From Hyphochytrium catenoides (lineage: Eukaryota > Sar > Hyphochytriomycetes > Hyphochytriales > Hyphochytriaceae), in NCBI GenBank assembly GCA_900088475.1, contig FLMG01003022.1:44989-108988 (forward strand): a stretch of DNA of 64,000 bases, read 5' to 3'. Under the pieces are notes generated by a model. The model was not told where the DNA came from, ran no database searches, and saw only the letters and a program-made list of their open reading frames with translations. Below, piece after piece: positions 22,101-35,120 of the stretch (within the stretch, counting starts at the first letter, position 1; each line of letters begins with the position of its first letter). The position numbers were made by a program, and so were the translations under genes.

Positions 22101-24927
22101 CACTGCCTGAGTCAGAGCTCCTAAACTTTGCCTTCGCTGACATGCTGGAAACGAATAGCAAAAAAGAGGTCTCTCTAATGCCACTCAACGGCCTGGTTCT
22201 GGTCCCACCGCATTTGCTTCAAACAACCTTCTCTACTAGCGGAGCTCTCCTGGACTACTCTCTAGCGCCATTTCGCTCGTTGGGTACCTCCACCTCTGCT
22301 CCTTGTTCTCTTCACGGGTGCAATCTTTGCACAATACGCTGATATGTTCTTAATCTAGGAAGCTAAAAAAGTTTACGAGAATCTGGTGGAGCTCTATCCC
22401 TCACCGCTCGTTTACATCGTATTTATGCGCTTCTCTCTCAGGGCAGAGGTGAGTCAGGCCAGACTCTGCACCTTTTTGGGTGACCTCTGAACAGACTGGG
22501 AACTAATCCAATCATCATGCTATTAGGGCATTGGCGCTGCGAGAGAAGTTTTTAAAAGAGCGCGCAAAGATACGAGGGAAGGTGCCATCACTGGGCGTGT
22601 CTTCTCGGCGGCAGGTAAACCTCTCTTAGCTGGTCTACCAAATCACCCTTGAACGCCACACCGGATCTCTATGTCCCTTGAACCCTGCGATGTTCCTTCT
22701 ATAACGGCTCACGCGTTGATTTATATCTTCTTGTTGCGCCTGCACTTCTCCGATGCATTATGTTATCCCTGTTTATTCAAAAGCGTACTCTGCATGTGAA
22801 TTATCTCCATTGTATCTCAATTGATGGTCATGAACCGCTTGCCTATCGTCATGTTGGCTCGCTAACTCTGGGATCTATGCCGCAAATGCCTGCAGCTTTG
22901 ATGCACTACTACGCAGATAAGACTGAGGAAGGGAGGAATGTCGGCCTGAAGATCTTTCAACTGGGCCTGAAGAAGTACATTCAAGATCCAGACTTCGTGC
23001 TAGATTATCTAGACTTTCTGCAGCATCTCAACGACGACAACAGTAATTTCTACTTCATATCTTTCCTTTTCTCTCCTGCGTGGACGTGTTTCAGTCACCA
23101 GACGGTCAAGATCTGTTCCTCTTTCTACTAGTCATATTGCCATTACCTGTGCATAGGAACTCTTTGACCTGTCTACCATGCCTAATTCCCATCCTTGTGT
23201 CAACATCCGAGTAATTCCGTTTCTTTCCGTTCTTGCTGTCGCAGATACCCGGGTTCTTTTCGAGCATGTTCTCAATCTGATGCCCCCAGAGAAGGCTAAG
23301 CTGATCTGGCGGCGGTACCTTGTATTTGAGCTCAGCCAGGTGGCAGATGGTGGAGACTTTTCGACAGTAGCGAAGGTAGGGAACGCAAATACGGGAGTAA
23401 CTAGTTAGGCGCCAGCCTTAGATAGTTCCCAACTCTTCTGTTCCTGTCGTTTGTAAAGCTCCTCCTCTATCTTGTGTATGCGTGTATCTGTCATCACTAA
23501 CGGATTCTTCCTTTCCCGTTGACACCTCCATTATTCCAATACCTACCTTCTGCTTCATCCGTCTCCGCTGACTTCTCAGATTGAGGCTAGACGGGCGGAA
23601 GCCTATCCACAAGAGTCACAAGAACGGAGGTTTGGGCTCCTCAGTCAGGTGACCCTTCCACGTCTCCCACTTGGTGTTGGCAACGCCATCACACTTACTT
23701 CGGCCTCTGTTCTCTCGTCACTACTTTTGACCACCACCCATCCGTTGTCCAAGGTCCATCGCTATGACTGCTACGGTGTCAAACCTAGCAGTACGGTTGA
23801 CCATCAATTTCTGGAGTCCTATGACAGTGATGGAGATGTCATCCCGTACGAATCTGAGGAAAGGATAGGAGTGTCAAAGGCTGAGCAGAAGGATGGAATA
23901 GGAAGTAGAGGCATAGCAATGTATGTGGATTACCGACATGCTGAAAGAGTCTGTCTCATCGCTCTACATTGAGGAACGACTCTCTCTTCCGACCTTTACG
24001 TGACTTCACTTCCTGGTTGTTCCCTGAGCCATTTTTTCTTCTGGTGTCCCGGTTCCTACTCTTTCCTCAGCCTCAAGTCTACTACTTTACTTCTTTCCAA
24101 TTGTCCCGTCCGCTTCCTGTGCAATCCAGCTGGACCCCCGTCTGAAGTCTGACCACCTCCTGGGTAACCTTGACTCTCTGTAACGCTTTAAAGAGATCCC
24201 ACGCTGCCAGCGCTAGTGCAGAAGTTTTTCTCACAGTTACCGGGAGGAATTTGGACAGGTAGGCTGTCCTCTGTCAAAACGCTTTGTCGGGCTTTTCTAG
24301 GCCCTTTAAATCACTGGCTGGACTGTGTATGCAGAATTGTTCACCATGTGCGACTAACCCTTCCACGCAGGGCCCACCTTTGATGCGAGTTACCTCTTGA
24401 ACTGTTTAGTGAACACTAATTTGCCTGTCGAGGCAACAACAAAGCAAGATGGAGAGGTATGTATGGTTCATTTCTTGATTTGATTGTTCTTTTATTTCTA
24501 GAAAACGCAGGCATTTTACCCGTTGCCCCAAGCGAAGCTACATCTGAACTCCACAACTTGTCTAACCTCTCTTCTCCTTTGCGTTCTTCTGTTCTGGTCC
24601 ATTCTGTTGACGGTACAACCCTAGGGTGATGGCTCGCGGGGAAAGCGAAGCAGAGCCGATAGCGACGATGAGACCACAGGTGATTATTAGAGTTGCCGCT
24701 CGGTCTTGACATTTTCCCCTTACAGCGGTTCCTTTTCTCTGTTTGTCACGACTTTCCTCCACTGACGATTGTTGGGTATGCTTCATTCGTTAAGATAAAG
24801 TAATAGTTGGTCAAGCGAGAAAACTGATTATTAACTGCTGTCTCCGTCCCTTGCAGGCGATGTGGCTAGCAAAGGCGTTGGTGACATCTTTAGGGCCCGC
24901 CAACAGCAGAAGCTTAAGCTAGGATAG
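19131..24927 (+). CDS. CSTF3: Cleavage stimulation factor subunit 3 (CstF-77 / Rna14)
   Basis: The ATG at 19131 opens an acidic, Gln-rich N-terminus (MADFNLVVADSESSEEDEPM). The HAT-repeat region begins near 19990 and includes EAEWDIEPWNVLVQDAQSCK, ARPIYNALLAKYPTAGRHWK, YAEHELRAQNIQQVREILNR and LDLWRFYLTVTKMTK. It continues with YALRKIYQRCLSTPMHNMDS, LWREYEAFEKSI, WLRLIAYELSNPERLDPVAM, VRYAQWELSKVDVESA, AKKVYENLVELYPSPLVYIV and TRVLFEHVLNLMPPEKAKLI. These are the W/Y-spaced HAT motifs of CstF-77. A C-terminal block (FSQLPGGIWTGPTFDASYLL) resembles the monkeytail-containing end that binds CstF-64 and Pcf11. The protein bridges CstF-64 and CstF-50 in pre-mRNA 3'-end cleavage. There are roughly fifteen introns, several under 100 nt; the end at 24927 reads IFRARQQQKLKLG. 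The gene is convergent with the UBR gene. Confidence 0.94.
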
Positions 24928-25242
24928 AGTGTACAAAGCAGAGATCCAACATGCCTAGCATACATAATAGAACAGACTCAACAAAGCTTTCCTGCCCCCC
25001 GCTTTCCCTTTGTCATCTCCTTCCAGCTTCGCTTTAAATCATCGTATCTCTCTCTTGACAGCCGCTTTCCGCTACATAACGGCCAGTTCCTTATTCTGGC
25101 TAGCTAGTATAGTCCTGCAATATCACTGCAGCAGAGATCTTCTTCTCAAAAGTATAAACGTAAGATGGGAGGACTTCAAGGCAGTAGAGGACCGCACATG
25201 GCCGTGACCACCACGTCACAGCGAGAGAGCTCGCAGAAAACC
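24928..25242. other. Convergent intergenic region, CSTF3/UBR
   Basis: About 315 bp separate the stop codons of the two convergent genes. It should contain both 3' UTRs. No gene, RNA or repeat is visible. Confidence 0.6.
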
Positions 25243-28200
25243 CTAGAATTGTTCTCCATCCCTCCTGGTGGTGTGAGCCAGGACTCGTGTATCATGTGCG
25301 AACCGGTGCATCGCGACCAATCGGCGTAACTGCTCGTAGCGCGCCTCATTGAGGTAGAGTGCCTTGCCTCGCCGAAGATTCCTGTCCTCCTCTCCGTTGT
25401 TATCAAGGTATAATGAGCCCCAAACGCACCTTCTCTCGCCACCCAGAAGCAATAGAACTGTACAAGCACGAACAAGCAGAAACGCGGAATACCCTCCTCC
25501 ACATGACAGAGCATGGGCAGAGCAGGCTCCTATGCCATCCAACTTGCACGAGGAAGAGTGGCAGCAGACCAGTGTACCGCAAAGAAGGCACAGAGCAGGA
25601 TGCTCAGGAATGGCCTGGCAGAAAGCGCAAAGAGACTTCTGGCAATAGTTGATAAAGACATCAGTGTACAAATAGGGGAGCCTCATGAGAGAGAGTGAGG
25701 CGGAGGAGTAGAATGGAGGCAGAACTGCCAACACTCCTCCGCGTCCTCCTCCTCTTGAGCCCAGCTTAGCTGCACAACTCTCCATCTGAGTAAACCACGC
25801 AGGGAGAAGCGAGCGGTGGGTCTCTTGGAGGTATTGTCGAGAGAACACCTGGGTCACAGGTGGTAGACCTAAGTAGCTTGTAAGCCAGAAGACGTCCTCA
25901 AAGGCGTCCGGGGAACGGAGACAAGATCGCCCCTGTCCCGACGGATGTCCAAAGTCGTTGACGCCTAGACAGCATGCTACGTAGATAGACACTTTCTTCA
26001 GAAATGGTCGGCAAAGTTCCTCGATCGCTTTGGTGACTGGCCACAATGGTCCTCTGCCCGTCTCTCTCTCCCCTTCTCGTTGGCGGCGAAATTGGCAGGA
26101 ATACACCTCCAGCTCAAGCGGAAGCGGCAAGGGGTCATCTTTCACTCTTGTCCTTTTCACCAGCTGAAGCATACAAAGCACCGCGTCCTCTAGCGTGAAC
26201 ACCTCCTCGCAGGACAGAACTTTTTCGTCCTCTCCTTGCATACTGACTCGCTTATCCCCAGAAAAAATCGACACAAACTCCTCCTCATTAGTCCCACCCT
26301 GTACCATCACCAGGGCCACCAAAAATGCGGCCTGAAGAACCACGACGGGAAAGAGAAGTAGCAAGCAAAACTTGGCGTGGACTGCTACTCTCCATTCCTC
26401 TTCCTCCTCGTCCTTGAACCAGACTTTCCTCCTGCAAAAAGGGTCAATGTGAATATCAGAACCACTAAGATCATAGTGTGTTGGCTTCAGAAGGAGAGTG
26501 GCTCTGATAAAAGTCTGGAATAGGTCCTGAGAGAAAAGAGGAAGGCCATCGGTGGGATTTAGCAGAGCCTGATTCCCAAAAAGAACTCTCTCTTCAACCG
26601 TTCTCTCTCTCTGCCACCTGCGGTACATGTCCTGCAAGTTTTTGACGTCCACAGCAGAAGGCTCTGAACTCAAAAGATCGTGTCCTCTCTTATAGAACTC
26701 TCTCTTGAACGAAAAGACTAAAGCGGAAACTGTTCGCAGTCCCTCCACTCTGGACGGACATCCACCGCCATTAGCTAAGCTTCGAATCACTGCTCCAGGA
26801 GAAGATGACGAGACAGAAAGAGGAAGAGGAAGGGACGAAGAAGTAGCCTCGAGCTCCTTCGTTCTAAGAGAAAGCTCAACAAGAGCGACATTATCAGATA
26901 GGATCCGATCAAGCTCCCTCATGACGTCAAAATCCGTTGCAGACCCCAAAGTGTTGAGGTACTGATAATGGAAGGGGTAGTCCTTGCTGTAGCTAGCCAT
27001 AGTCAGCCGGACTGCTGCGATTGAGCGACAGCAGCCCTGAATGTATGAAGAGAGAGAGCTCACTTGTTCTTGATCAACCTCACTTTCATCTTCTCTGTCA
27101 GACCAAGCGTGGCGCAAATCATTTTGTCTCCGGGGGTCATTGAGGTGATCCACTAGCCAATGCTCAAACAACGTAGAGCGCACCTCTTGTTTGCTCTCAG
27201 TCGTACTTGCATCTACTTCTCCAGCAGCAGGGGGAGAAGACGTACTCCTACTCGAATCTACCGGCCTCGCTCTACCCCTTCGCATTCCGCTTTTCTGTGG
27301 GGGAGGAGTCAGTGGGATGAGGCAGTTTCCTAGCCTTCTGCAGATAGGACACAGAAACTCTCCCACCCTAAGGTCTACCACGCTGTCCCCTTCAAAACCC
27401 TGCCAATGTTGCTGTCTGTCAATGAGTGTTTCATAATATGCCTTGAAGCAATCAACGTGAATCCGGTGGCCACAGCATTGGATATGGACACTCATATTGT
27501 GAAGTATGGCGGCCTCCTCAGGAATGTTATTCAGCACATTGGGTACATCGGCAGGATCCAGTCTCATTTCTTCCATTCCATACCGCAGTCGCAGCCATGT
27601 ATTGTACGCAGATGATTGCGTAGAGTCCAGCTCGTCTATAGTCCAGCTTTTATTACCCTCTCTGCGTTTGCCTGCCCACGCCTGGCGCTGGCTGGAGGTG
27701 CACAACGAAGTAGAGCTGACGAAAGAGACGAGCCCAAAGACCCCGGCCTGATCACCTCCTGATGATGAAGAGGAAGAAGACCTCGATGTAAAGAAAGTCG
27801 ATCCCTTGCACAAGGCACACTCGACTGCCTGCTCTTCGCCTGCACTTTGGATGGCAATAGCCTCGGCAGGTCTGTCCTCCTGGACGACTTCACTGGCAGC
27901 TGGCAGGGCCTGAGGTCCTAACGAAACGTCCTCTCTATCGGTCTCATCGTCACTTGTCATCTGATCTGCTTCTTCGGTCGCTTTAAAGAGAAAGGAGGCA
28001 GCGTCTTGCTGTTTCTTCATCCTCTCTAGGATCAGGGCTTGACGGGCTTTAGCTTCAAGAAGGCGCTGCTTTCTCTTGTCATCCTCATCTCGTGCTCCTT
28101 CGCTTTTGAGAGCTCCATCGCAGGATAACGCTTTCTCACTCTGCGAGATATCCCTAGCATCAAATGCAGAGGTATCTCGCTCTCGTTTCCTGCTAGACGA

Positions 28201-31200
28201 AGGAAGCAAAGGAAGAAGCAGAAGTTCTCGCCTTTCAAGGAGGTCACGGCATTTGTCATCTTTCTTCCGGAGGGTCGTCAACAACTCGAAAATCAGAGGG
28301 CGTTGGTCGCTCAGGTCGTCTCTGCCCTCAAAGTAAAGCAGAAGAGAGAGTATGCTTGCACCATTGACATCTCTTATCCCCTCTCTTGTTGAAGGAGAGA
28401 CGCTACCATACTGGGGCCGTAAAGGGGGAGACAATGTTCCAGGAACCTGAGAGAGAAGAAATGAGCATGAAACTTCAGTCGAAGTGTTCCACATTACTGA
28501 CCCAGAGCAAAGCACAAGTAAAGGACGCCAGAGGGGGCGCGTCTTATTTCTGGCTATCAATAGGGGTTAGGTCTTACCTCAAAAGAGGCGCATTCGAAAG
28601 GATCATCGGAGGGCATAGACATGGAGCTATCCTCCTTTCTGGATGTGTCATGATTGGCACCAATAGATCTACGGGGTAGCTGCGTATTGAGGCGGAATGA
28701 GTGCGGAAGAGACGCATCAGAAACGATTATGAATCAGGCCAACACCATCGACCATGCCGGTGTAACAGAACTACTGACAAAAGCAACGAGCATGTTAGGA
28801 CAGACAAAAAGGAATGTTTATACACAAGATAGAAGAAAGCTGAATCCTGACGCAAAAAGACAGGATCTAAATCTGAAAGAGAAAAGGGAAAGGTCCGCTC
28901 AGACCTTAATGGCTAGGGCGAAAGTGTATAATGCCAAGTTCAGCAGGCTCTCGGAGGAGGGCCCTCGAGTTGCGGTACGATAGAGAAGGGAGAAGACAGT
29001 GCTGTGCAGCTGGGCACAGTAGAGGAGCCGGTAAGGTAGGTCGCCGAATACAGGATACGAGGGCAGAAGAGTCGGTGGAGGTGGGAAGGGGAGAGGGTCA
29101 TGCTTTGGTTGTTGCCGTGAAGGAGAATCATTGCTGGAACTCCTCTGAGACATTTCTTTTCCTGCTGGCGAGCTGACGTATAGTCTATAGTTCTCTTCCA
29201 GTTTCTGCAAGTCGTGTCGGCAATAGTGTGTGAAGAAGGGGTCGATCTCACCCCACGACTCGGACTTTAGAGTAAAGTATCCGTTTCCCATGTCAGTCTC
29301 TCGAGGAGAGTGAAAGTCACCCACCTCCCGCAGATAGCTGTCGAATTCCTGGCTGTCCGATAGAGAGAGAGCAATCTTTCCTGTTAGCTGACTGGCTGTC
29401 ATGTTTCCCGTCGCCAGCCAGTGAATAATCTCTCTCCGGATTCTTTGTTTCTTGCTGAGCCCAATACGGGACCTATCACACACAACTTGTAAATAAAGAC
29501 GTAGCATTTCTTCAACTGGAGAGAGGCTCGGGTCAGCAGATAGGCCGAGTGGAGCAGGACCAAAGATATCGTCGGTCCCTGTGACGAGGGTAGAGGAGCG
29601 GGAGACGGAGAGAATATCTGTGGCCTCAAATCGCTCAATCATGGCCTTTAGCAACTCCTTTCCTCCTATGAGCATCCCACAAGTCTGTAGCAACATGATG
29701 TCTAGGTCCATCCCGGTATCGTGCCAATACTTGGACTGGTAGTAAGAGACCTAAGCGCAGACGAGAAAATTAGAATGATTTGCCCAGTGGTGATGCCTGC
29801 CCTGGCTCCCACGTCATCAGATTCTTTATGATCTTAGGTCTTTGTCCTCTTTCTTCTATCCTGGCTCCATCGCAACAGGCAGTCGTCTACAACGTCTGCC
29901 ATCATTTCTCTGTTCCTCGTTGTTTGTGCACATGCACACTTACCTGGTGATGAGCCACTTGTCCATTTCTAGCCCACAGTCCATTCACTATCTGACTTCT
30001 CAACACAAGGACTCGCAAGGGATGTTCCAATAACAAGAGTGGGAAAGACGGAGAAAGCTCGTCTAGTACCAGCAACTCCTCGATAGAAAGGGTCTGATAC
30101 TCATTCACCATTGCTGTCTCAACTTTCTGGAAGGTCTCCAAAATTTCACTGATTGCACATGCAAGAAGCCGATGCAGTGGTATGTGGAAGCTTACAGGTT
30201 GCGATGACACCTGACCATGAAGAGGATCCCAGAAGATCAGTACTTTGTGCCAACATCTATGGGTTTTATCGCCAGAAGCAAGCGGAGGATAGGTGGGAAG
30301 CAACGAGCACTCTAGGTGAAGGAATGGACGTATGGAGAGACCTTAGGCGAAAAGCAAAGTAAAATAACGAAGAAGAAAGCTACCAGGACCCAATGGTTAC
30401 CTGAAAGTGGACTTCTTCTCTCTCCTCCTCCCCTTCACCCTCCTGCCAGATATCCCCTAGCAGCAATGTGCCACTGATGCTTCTCAACCACTTCGAAAGA
30501 CTGGACTTGATGGGCCTCAGAACGGCTCTTGCAACCTCCAGGGGTTTGAGACCACGGAGGATAGGCAGATGACGCTCACTAATGGCAGGGAACAGAGCGC
30601 CTCCGAGTCGAGCGCGGCTAGCCTCCTCATTCTGGTCCCCCGGCACGGACCCTGGACACGCGCCAGCGGCGCATTCTATAAGTCGTTTCATGCCGGTAAC
30701 TAGGGTCTGCAAGAGCAGCATGACCTCGTGGTCCAAGATAAAAGCTGCCTGCCATGTCTTGCTCTCGTATTCGACGTGCTGGTACAGCGCCCTCTCTTGT
30801 AGATCCATATTCTGAACAAGGGAGACGAGCGATAGAGCTGTCTCTAGGAAAGAGGATGGGATCACGCCGGCGTACAGGCCTGTCCGGTGAAGGGCTTATT
30901 AGAGAATAGATGCTACGGACGAAGGATATGACAGAAGCCTTTGATTGGGTGAAGCTCGTGTTGAGCCAATAGACCAAGGGACAAAGCGCGCGCCCTTGGC
31001 GGACCGAGGAAAGAAAGAAGACCCTGTCCAAAAGTAGCCATGAGTCCAACACAAAAGGGAAACGGTGGATTCCATCAAATGCTGTTGGTAGGTAGAAGTA
31101 GGGAAAGAATATCATTTGAACCTGCTTTCCTAGTTTGTTCTTCATGTCCTATCACGAGTGAGCTCCACAAACTGTGGCTTGCCACCAAATCATGCTCAAG

Positions 31201-33955
31201 CATAGTTCTGAGATCTGCCGCCAACCGGGAATACAGGTGGTCCTGAACTACGTTGGAAGAACAGTCCAGCACCTGCACCGCAACTGCCAACACGAACAGA
31301 GTAAGTCATTAGAAGTCACTGGGAACTGGCAGCTCATAGCCAAGTAAACCCATTATCGCTTAGCAGCGAGCTCTGAGCTCGTGCAACTTTTACCAGATTA
31401 GGCACCTCCATCACCACAACTCAATGCTATGTTAGTCAAGGATGAAGGTCACTTTTCGACCAGCAATCTCAATGTTATGACTACTCGATCAAAATTCATT
31501 CTTCGACCGTTTAACTCCCTCCTACTCAATCTACGTTGCGTCCTCTTACCCATCTCTTCACTGGTTGAGACGATATTCCGCTTTGATCCCTCCCAACTTC
31601 CATTCTCACCTGAGATACCGCTGTCTCTTAACTTTACAGCCTTCCTAGCCCCTGAGAGAAGTTTATGCATTCTCAGACTTAGAAGAGTAATAAGGTCGTT
31701 CCTTTCCACAATGCGAAGGACTTGCACTGGATTGTGAAAAAGTTGGCAAAAGATTCTGTCCAGAAAGCGTGTAATTGACTTCATAGTACTTGGAGATGAG
31801 TCTGGAGTCACAGGATGGATTGGATGTATAGGATCAGTGGTAAAATTCCTCCAGTCGGGCAGCTACTTCTCGTCCCTTTTTAAGCCCAATTCTTTCATCC
31901 CCATTAATGCCGCCAGTACTTCTCCTTAACTTGGTACCCCTAGCCGTATCTCTCCCTTGCATTCACTTTGCGCATAGGCATTATTACCTCCCTTGCTATT
32001 CCTTCCCTTTCCCCCCAAGAAGTTGCCCTAGTTTTGCTACGGTCTGCATCATCCACGCCTGTCTAGGTTCAAAGCCCCATGAATTTCTTTCCGCTTACCT
32101 ATGTACAGATCAATAAGAGCGGGGTAGTGGCGAGTAAAATGTAGGGTGTACTTTTCCTTGAAGGAGGAGTCAAAGAGTAGCTTCAGGTAGAGAACCCCCA
32201 GCTGGTCGCACTCCTTCTCAGGAAGCAGAACCCCTCCGGCAAGAAGGACGTCTAGATTTGATAACTCTTCCTCTTTCCGAGACCGCGAGAGGTTTCCTAT
32301 ATGGTTAAGATTCATACGGACAGAGGCTATTTTAGTAGAACGCACTACAAAGGGTTCCTATTGGTGGTCGGTAGAGTAAGCCGTCAGCAGTCATGAACAG
32401 GGTAATAACGTGCAATGAGTAAGTTTGGGTTCGCAAAACGTGTGCGAGGGTGAAGGGGAGCAACGGATGACATTCAAGCTTACCTAGCGCGATGGCAGAA
32501 GAAGCATCTGATGAGCTCAGAGTCTGATAATGCTGAAGAATCTCAAGACCCTTTCTCTCTGGATCGGGGGCTTTATCGACGACAACTCCGCACACCACAG
32601 ATCGCAGCGGCGTGCAGACATCGCAAATCTCCACCAGCCAGTCGATGAGCGCCATCATTTTCTGACAATAAATATCAAAGTCAAGTCGGCTTAGAACTTT
32701 CTGTTGGTGACGGATCGTCCGCCCGTAGCCAGCAGCTCTGCGGACAGCTTGCACCAAGCTCTCTACCACTGGCTGCACAGCGGAGGAGATAGTCTCTACA
32801 TCCTGCGGGCTAGTTGGGTGCGGGGCATCTGATGATCCACGATGAAGTGGACAGAAGCCCGACTCTCGCCAAGCTAAAGGGTCACCGCAGTCACAACATC
32901 CTCCGCTGCTACATCTGTGGTCGGACGGATTAGTGCTGGCAATAATGGAACTTATAGATGGCTACAATCTTCCCTCCATAGTTCCCTTTCCAGTATCACC
33001 AATTCCCAAGAGGTTTTCGATGCATCACGTGCAACCGCCTGCCAGCTACAGCGATAAGGCTAAAGAGGTGGCAAGATGGCTATTGATGGCCTCTCGCACG
33101 CTCTTCCTCATATATTGGTGATTGCTTCTCCTTGCGGCCTCAACCTGAACAATCAGTGCGCACTTGTAACCCACTCCTTCCCCGCGTGTTTCCATCCTTC
33201 TCGGTAAGTGTCCCATCAAGTGGCTAACGAACTTCATTTCAGGGCATAGACGAGCTTACCGATATATTCTGAAGTCATGCCCAACGTGATCCTCAGCCTT
33301 GAAGCAGTTTACGCACATGCATGACGAGTCGCTTAGGCCGCAGGTGCGACAGCGGTAGGCGATGTGGTCACCTGTCCATACCTAAGGTTCATGGGCACAG
33401 TTATTAGACCAATGTCACCTAAGAGAAATCAGCCAACGTCCGTCTTGGCCAGAGGTATCAATGTCCTTTCTCTGCTCTCTTTCCTCTACTCTCGTCAACA
33501 ATTGTAACATGCCAATGGGCCCCGACGTACCATCCCATCTCCTGTGTACTACCCCTGCTGCCCTCGTCCTCCTTTATCCTTCAATGTACTCCTAACCCTT
33601 CACCTAGCTGTCTAACTCTAGCTGTGTATCCAATCTCTTCTGGCTTGGGCCTGCTGATTGGTCTGACGCCTACCTCCTGGCACTTGCTACGGATTGGATA
33701 CTTCTTTCTCATGCTCAGGCAAAAGACATCCCAGTCCTGTCCCTGAGCAATCCAAAGACTAGCCATCGATAAGGTCACCGTAGGGTTAGGTGACATCTCC
33801 AAAGCCATAGCCAAGATTCGCCTAAATCCCTCGCTAGTCAGTCCTAAGACATCGGGAGCCGTGGCTTCAAGGCCTTCAGACAGAATTCGGGTAACAAGGG
33901 CAACCTCTGCTATTGACGCGCTGGCCAGCGCCGGAGCACAGTCTATCATATCCAT
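25243..33955 (-). CDS. UBR1: UBR-box N-recognin E3 ubiquitin ligase (UBR1/PRT6 family)
   Basis: The start at 33955 reads MDMIDCAPALASASIAEVAL. The UBR zinc box follows: DHIAYRCRTCGLSDSSCMCV, NCFKAEDHVGHDF (about 33280-33370), then CSSGGCCDCGDPLAWRESGF and CPLHRG (about 32840-32920), giving the Cys/His zinc ligands that bind basic N-terminal residues. Next is DWLVEICDVCTPLRSVVCGV, a PRT6/UBR segment. A winged-helix block is at 28900-29700 (RREIIHWLATGNMTASQLTG). A large single exon (28560-25243) holds a RING-H2 with long insertions (VECALCKGS, CCGHRIHVDCFKAYYETL, CPICRRLGNCLIPL). The C-terminal UBR autoinhibitory domain reads PYLYTDVFINYCQKSLCAFC and LYLNEARYEQLRRLVAMHRF. The enzyme ubiquitinates proteins with destabilising N-termini. 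I see no ClpS-like domain. About twelve or more introns; a 5' UTR intron (33960-34103) is possible. Confidence 0.92.
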
Positions 33956-35120
33956 GGCCCTGATCTAAGTTTAGAATAAACAGGACACAGCTGCTAGTCA
34001 AAACTTGCGCTCTTCTTTGCTCGTGCCATCCATCAATGTGTCATTGGTAGCTTGTTGGTCACCCCCTCCGCGAGTGGCTAGCTCAAAACACAAATGGTCT
34101 TACAATGTTTCTTGCTAGGAGGCTACAAAGCGCCGTCGCCGTTGTTCTCTCTGAGACCCCAAGCTGTCTCTTCTTCTTCAACGCTATTCTTCTCTTGCTT
34201 GGGAGCCTCGAATGTCTCTGATCGCGGCTGCTGGCGGCGTCTAAGAGGTTGACAGTCCGAGTTGCGTTGCGTAGGACGGGGAGGAGGGCGGAAGAAAGGG
34301 GAGAAAAGGCAGAATTGTGTCTTGGAAAGGTCATTTTTGACAAGAATCATCACTGTTCCTGCCAAGACCAACGTTATTTTACATCACGTTTCTCACAAAT
34401 CCCTAGTTAAGCTGGGGAGTGCAGTATGCAAACCACATTCTGTGAAATTTCAGTAATTAACAATAATGAACTCCTAATTCACACCTTCGTGTCATGTTGA
34501 ACTTTTACCACCACAGTGCCCCTGGCAACGTTTGGGGTTTGGGAAGGGAGCAAGGGAGGGAGGCTCAAGAGTTGGGCTTGGGAGGATCTGGAAAGTTCTT
34601 CACTTTGCCAGACGAAGATCCGCCGTTATTAGTGTCTCAGAGCTCATTGAGTCCTGGGAGCTGGAAGGTGCTAATAAAAGCAGGCTGAAAGAGGCGCTCC
34701 AAGCCTGTAGATCTCATAGAGGACCAAGAGATAGATCCTAGTTATTCACCCCTTTGTTTAGGTTTCGTAAGCGTACTACTTGTACTAGGAAATACATCCA
34801 TTCGGACCAACAAAGGATCTGTCCATAAAAACTAACTGTGCTGTAGACAAAGGATTCGCATCCCACCTACGACACCCTCCTCGAGCTGCGATTAAAGCCC
34901 ACTCCATGGCACGGTAGCTCAAAGAGAGGCGAAAGCTGTTGACAAAGTGTGATCGCAATATAAAATGAGAAGAACCTCTTTGTTATCATGCTTAGGTCCT
35001 TCCAAAGAGCCTTTCTGTATCTTGCCATATATACAACTGTGAGGAACAAGAGCACAAAGGCTTCCGCCAGTCTCCTTATACTCACACAGTAAAAAGAGCC
35101 GGGTGTCGCTCCTGTCATAA
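33956..35120. promoter_or_regulatory. UBR upstream region and HECT gene 3' flank
   Basis: This 1.16 kb lies upstream of UBR and downstream of the RCC1-HECT gene, both on the minus strand. An AACATT/gtaaga donor at 34104-34103 and a TCAG acceptor at 33961-33960 would make a 144-nt 5' UTR intron of UBR. AT-rich sequence at 34370-34480 may mark the promoter. Open frames at 34494-34741 (+) and 34083-34371 (-) have no recognisable motif and are not called as genes. Confidence 0.4.

Noticed and set aside
34494..34741. Overlapping plus-strand frames downstream of the HECT gene as a short gene
   Set aside because: There is no motif, no clear splice sites and low-complexity Gly/Ser content; likely flanking sequence.
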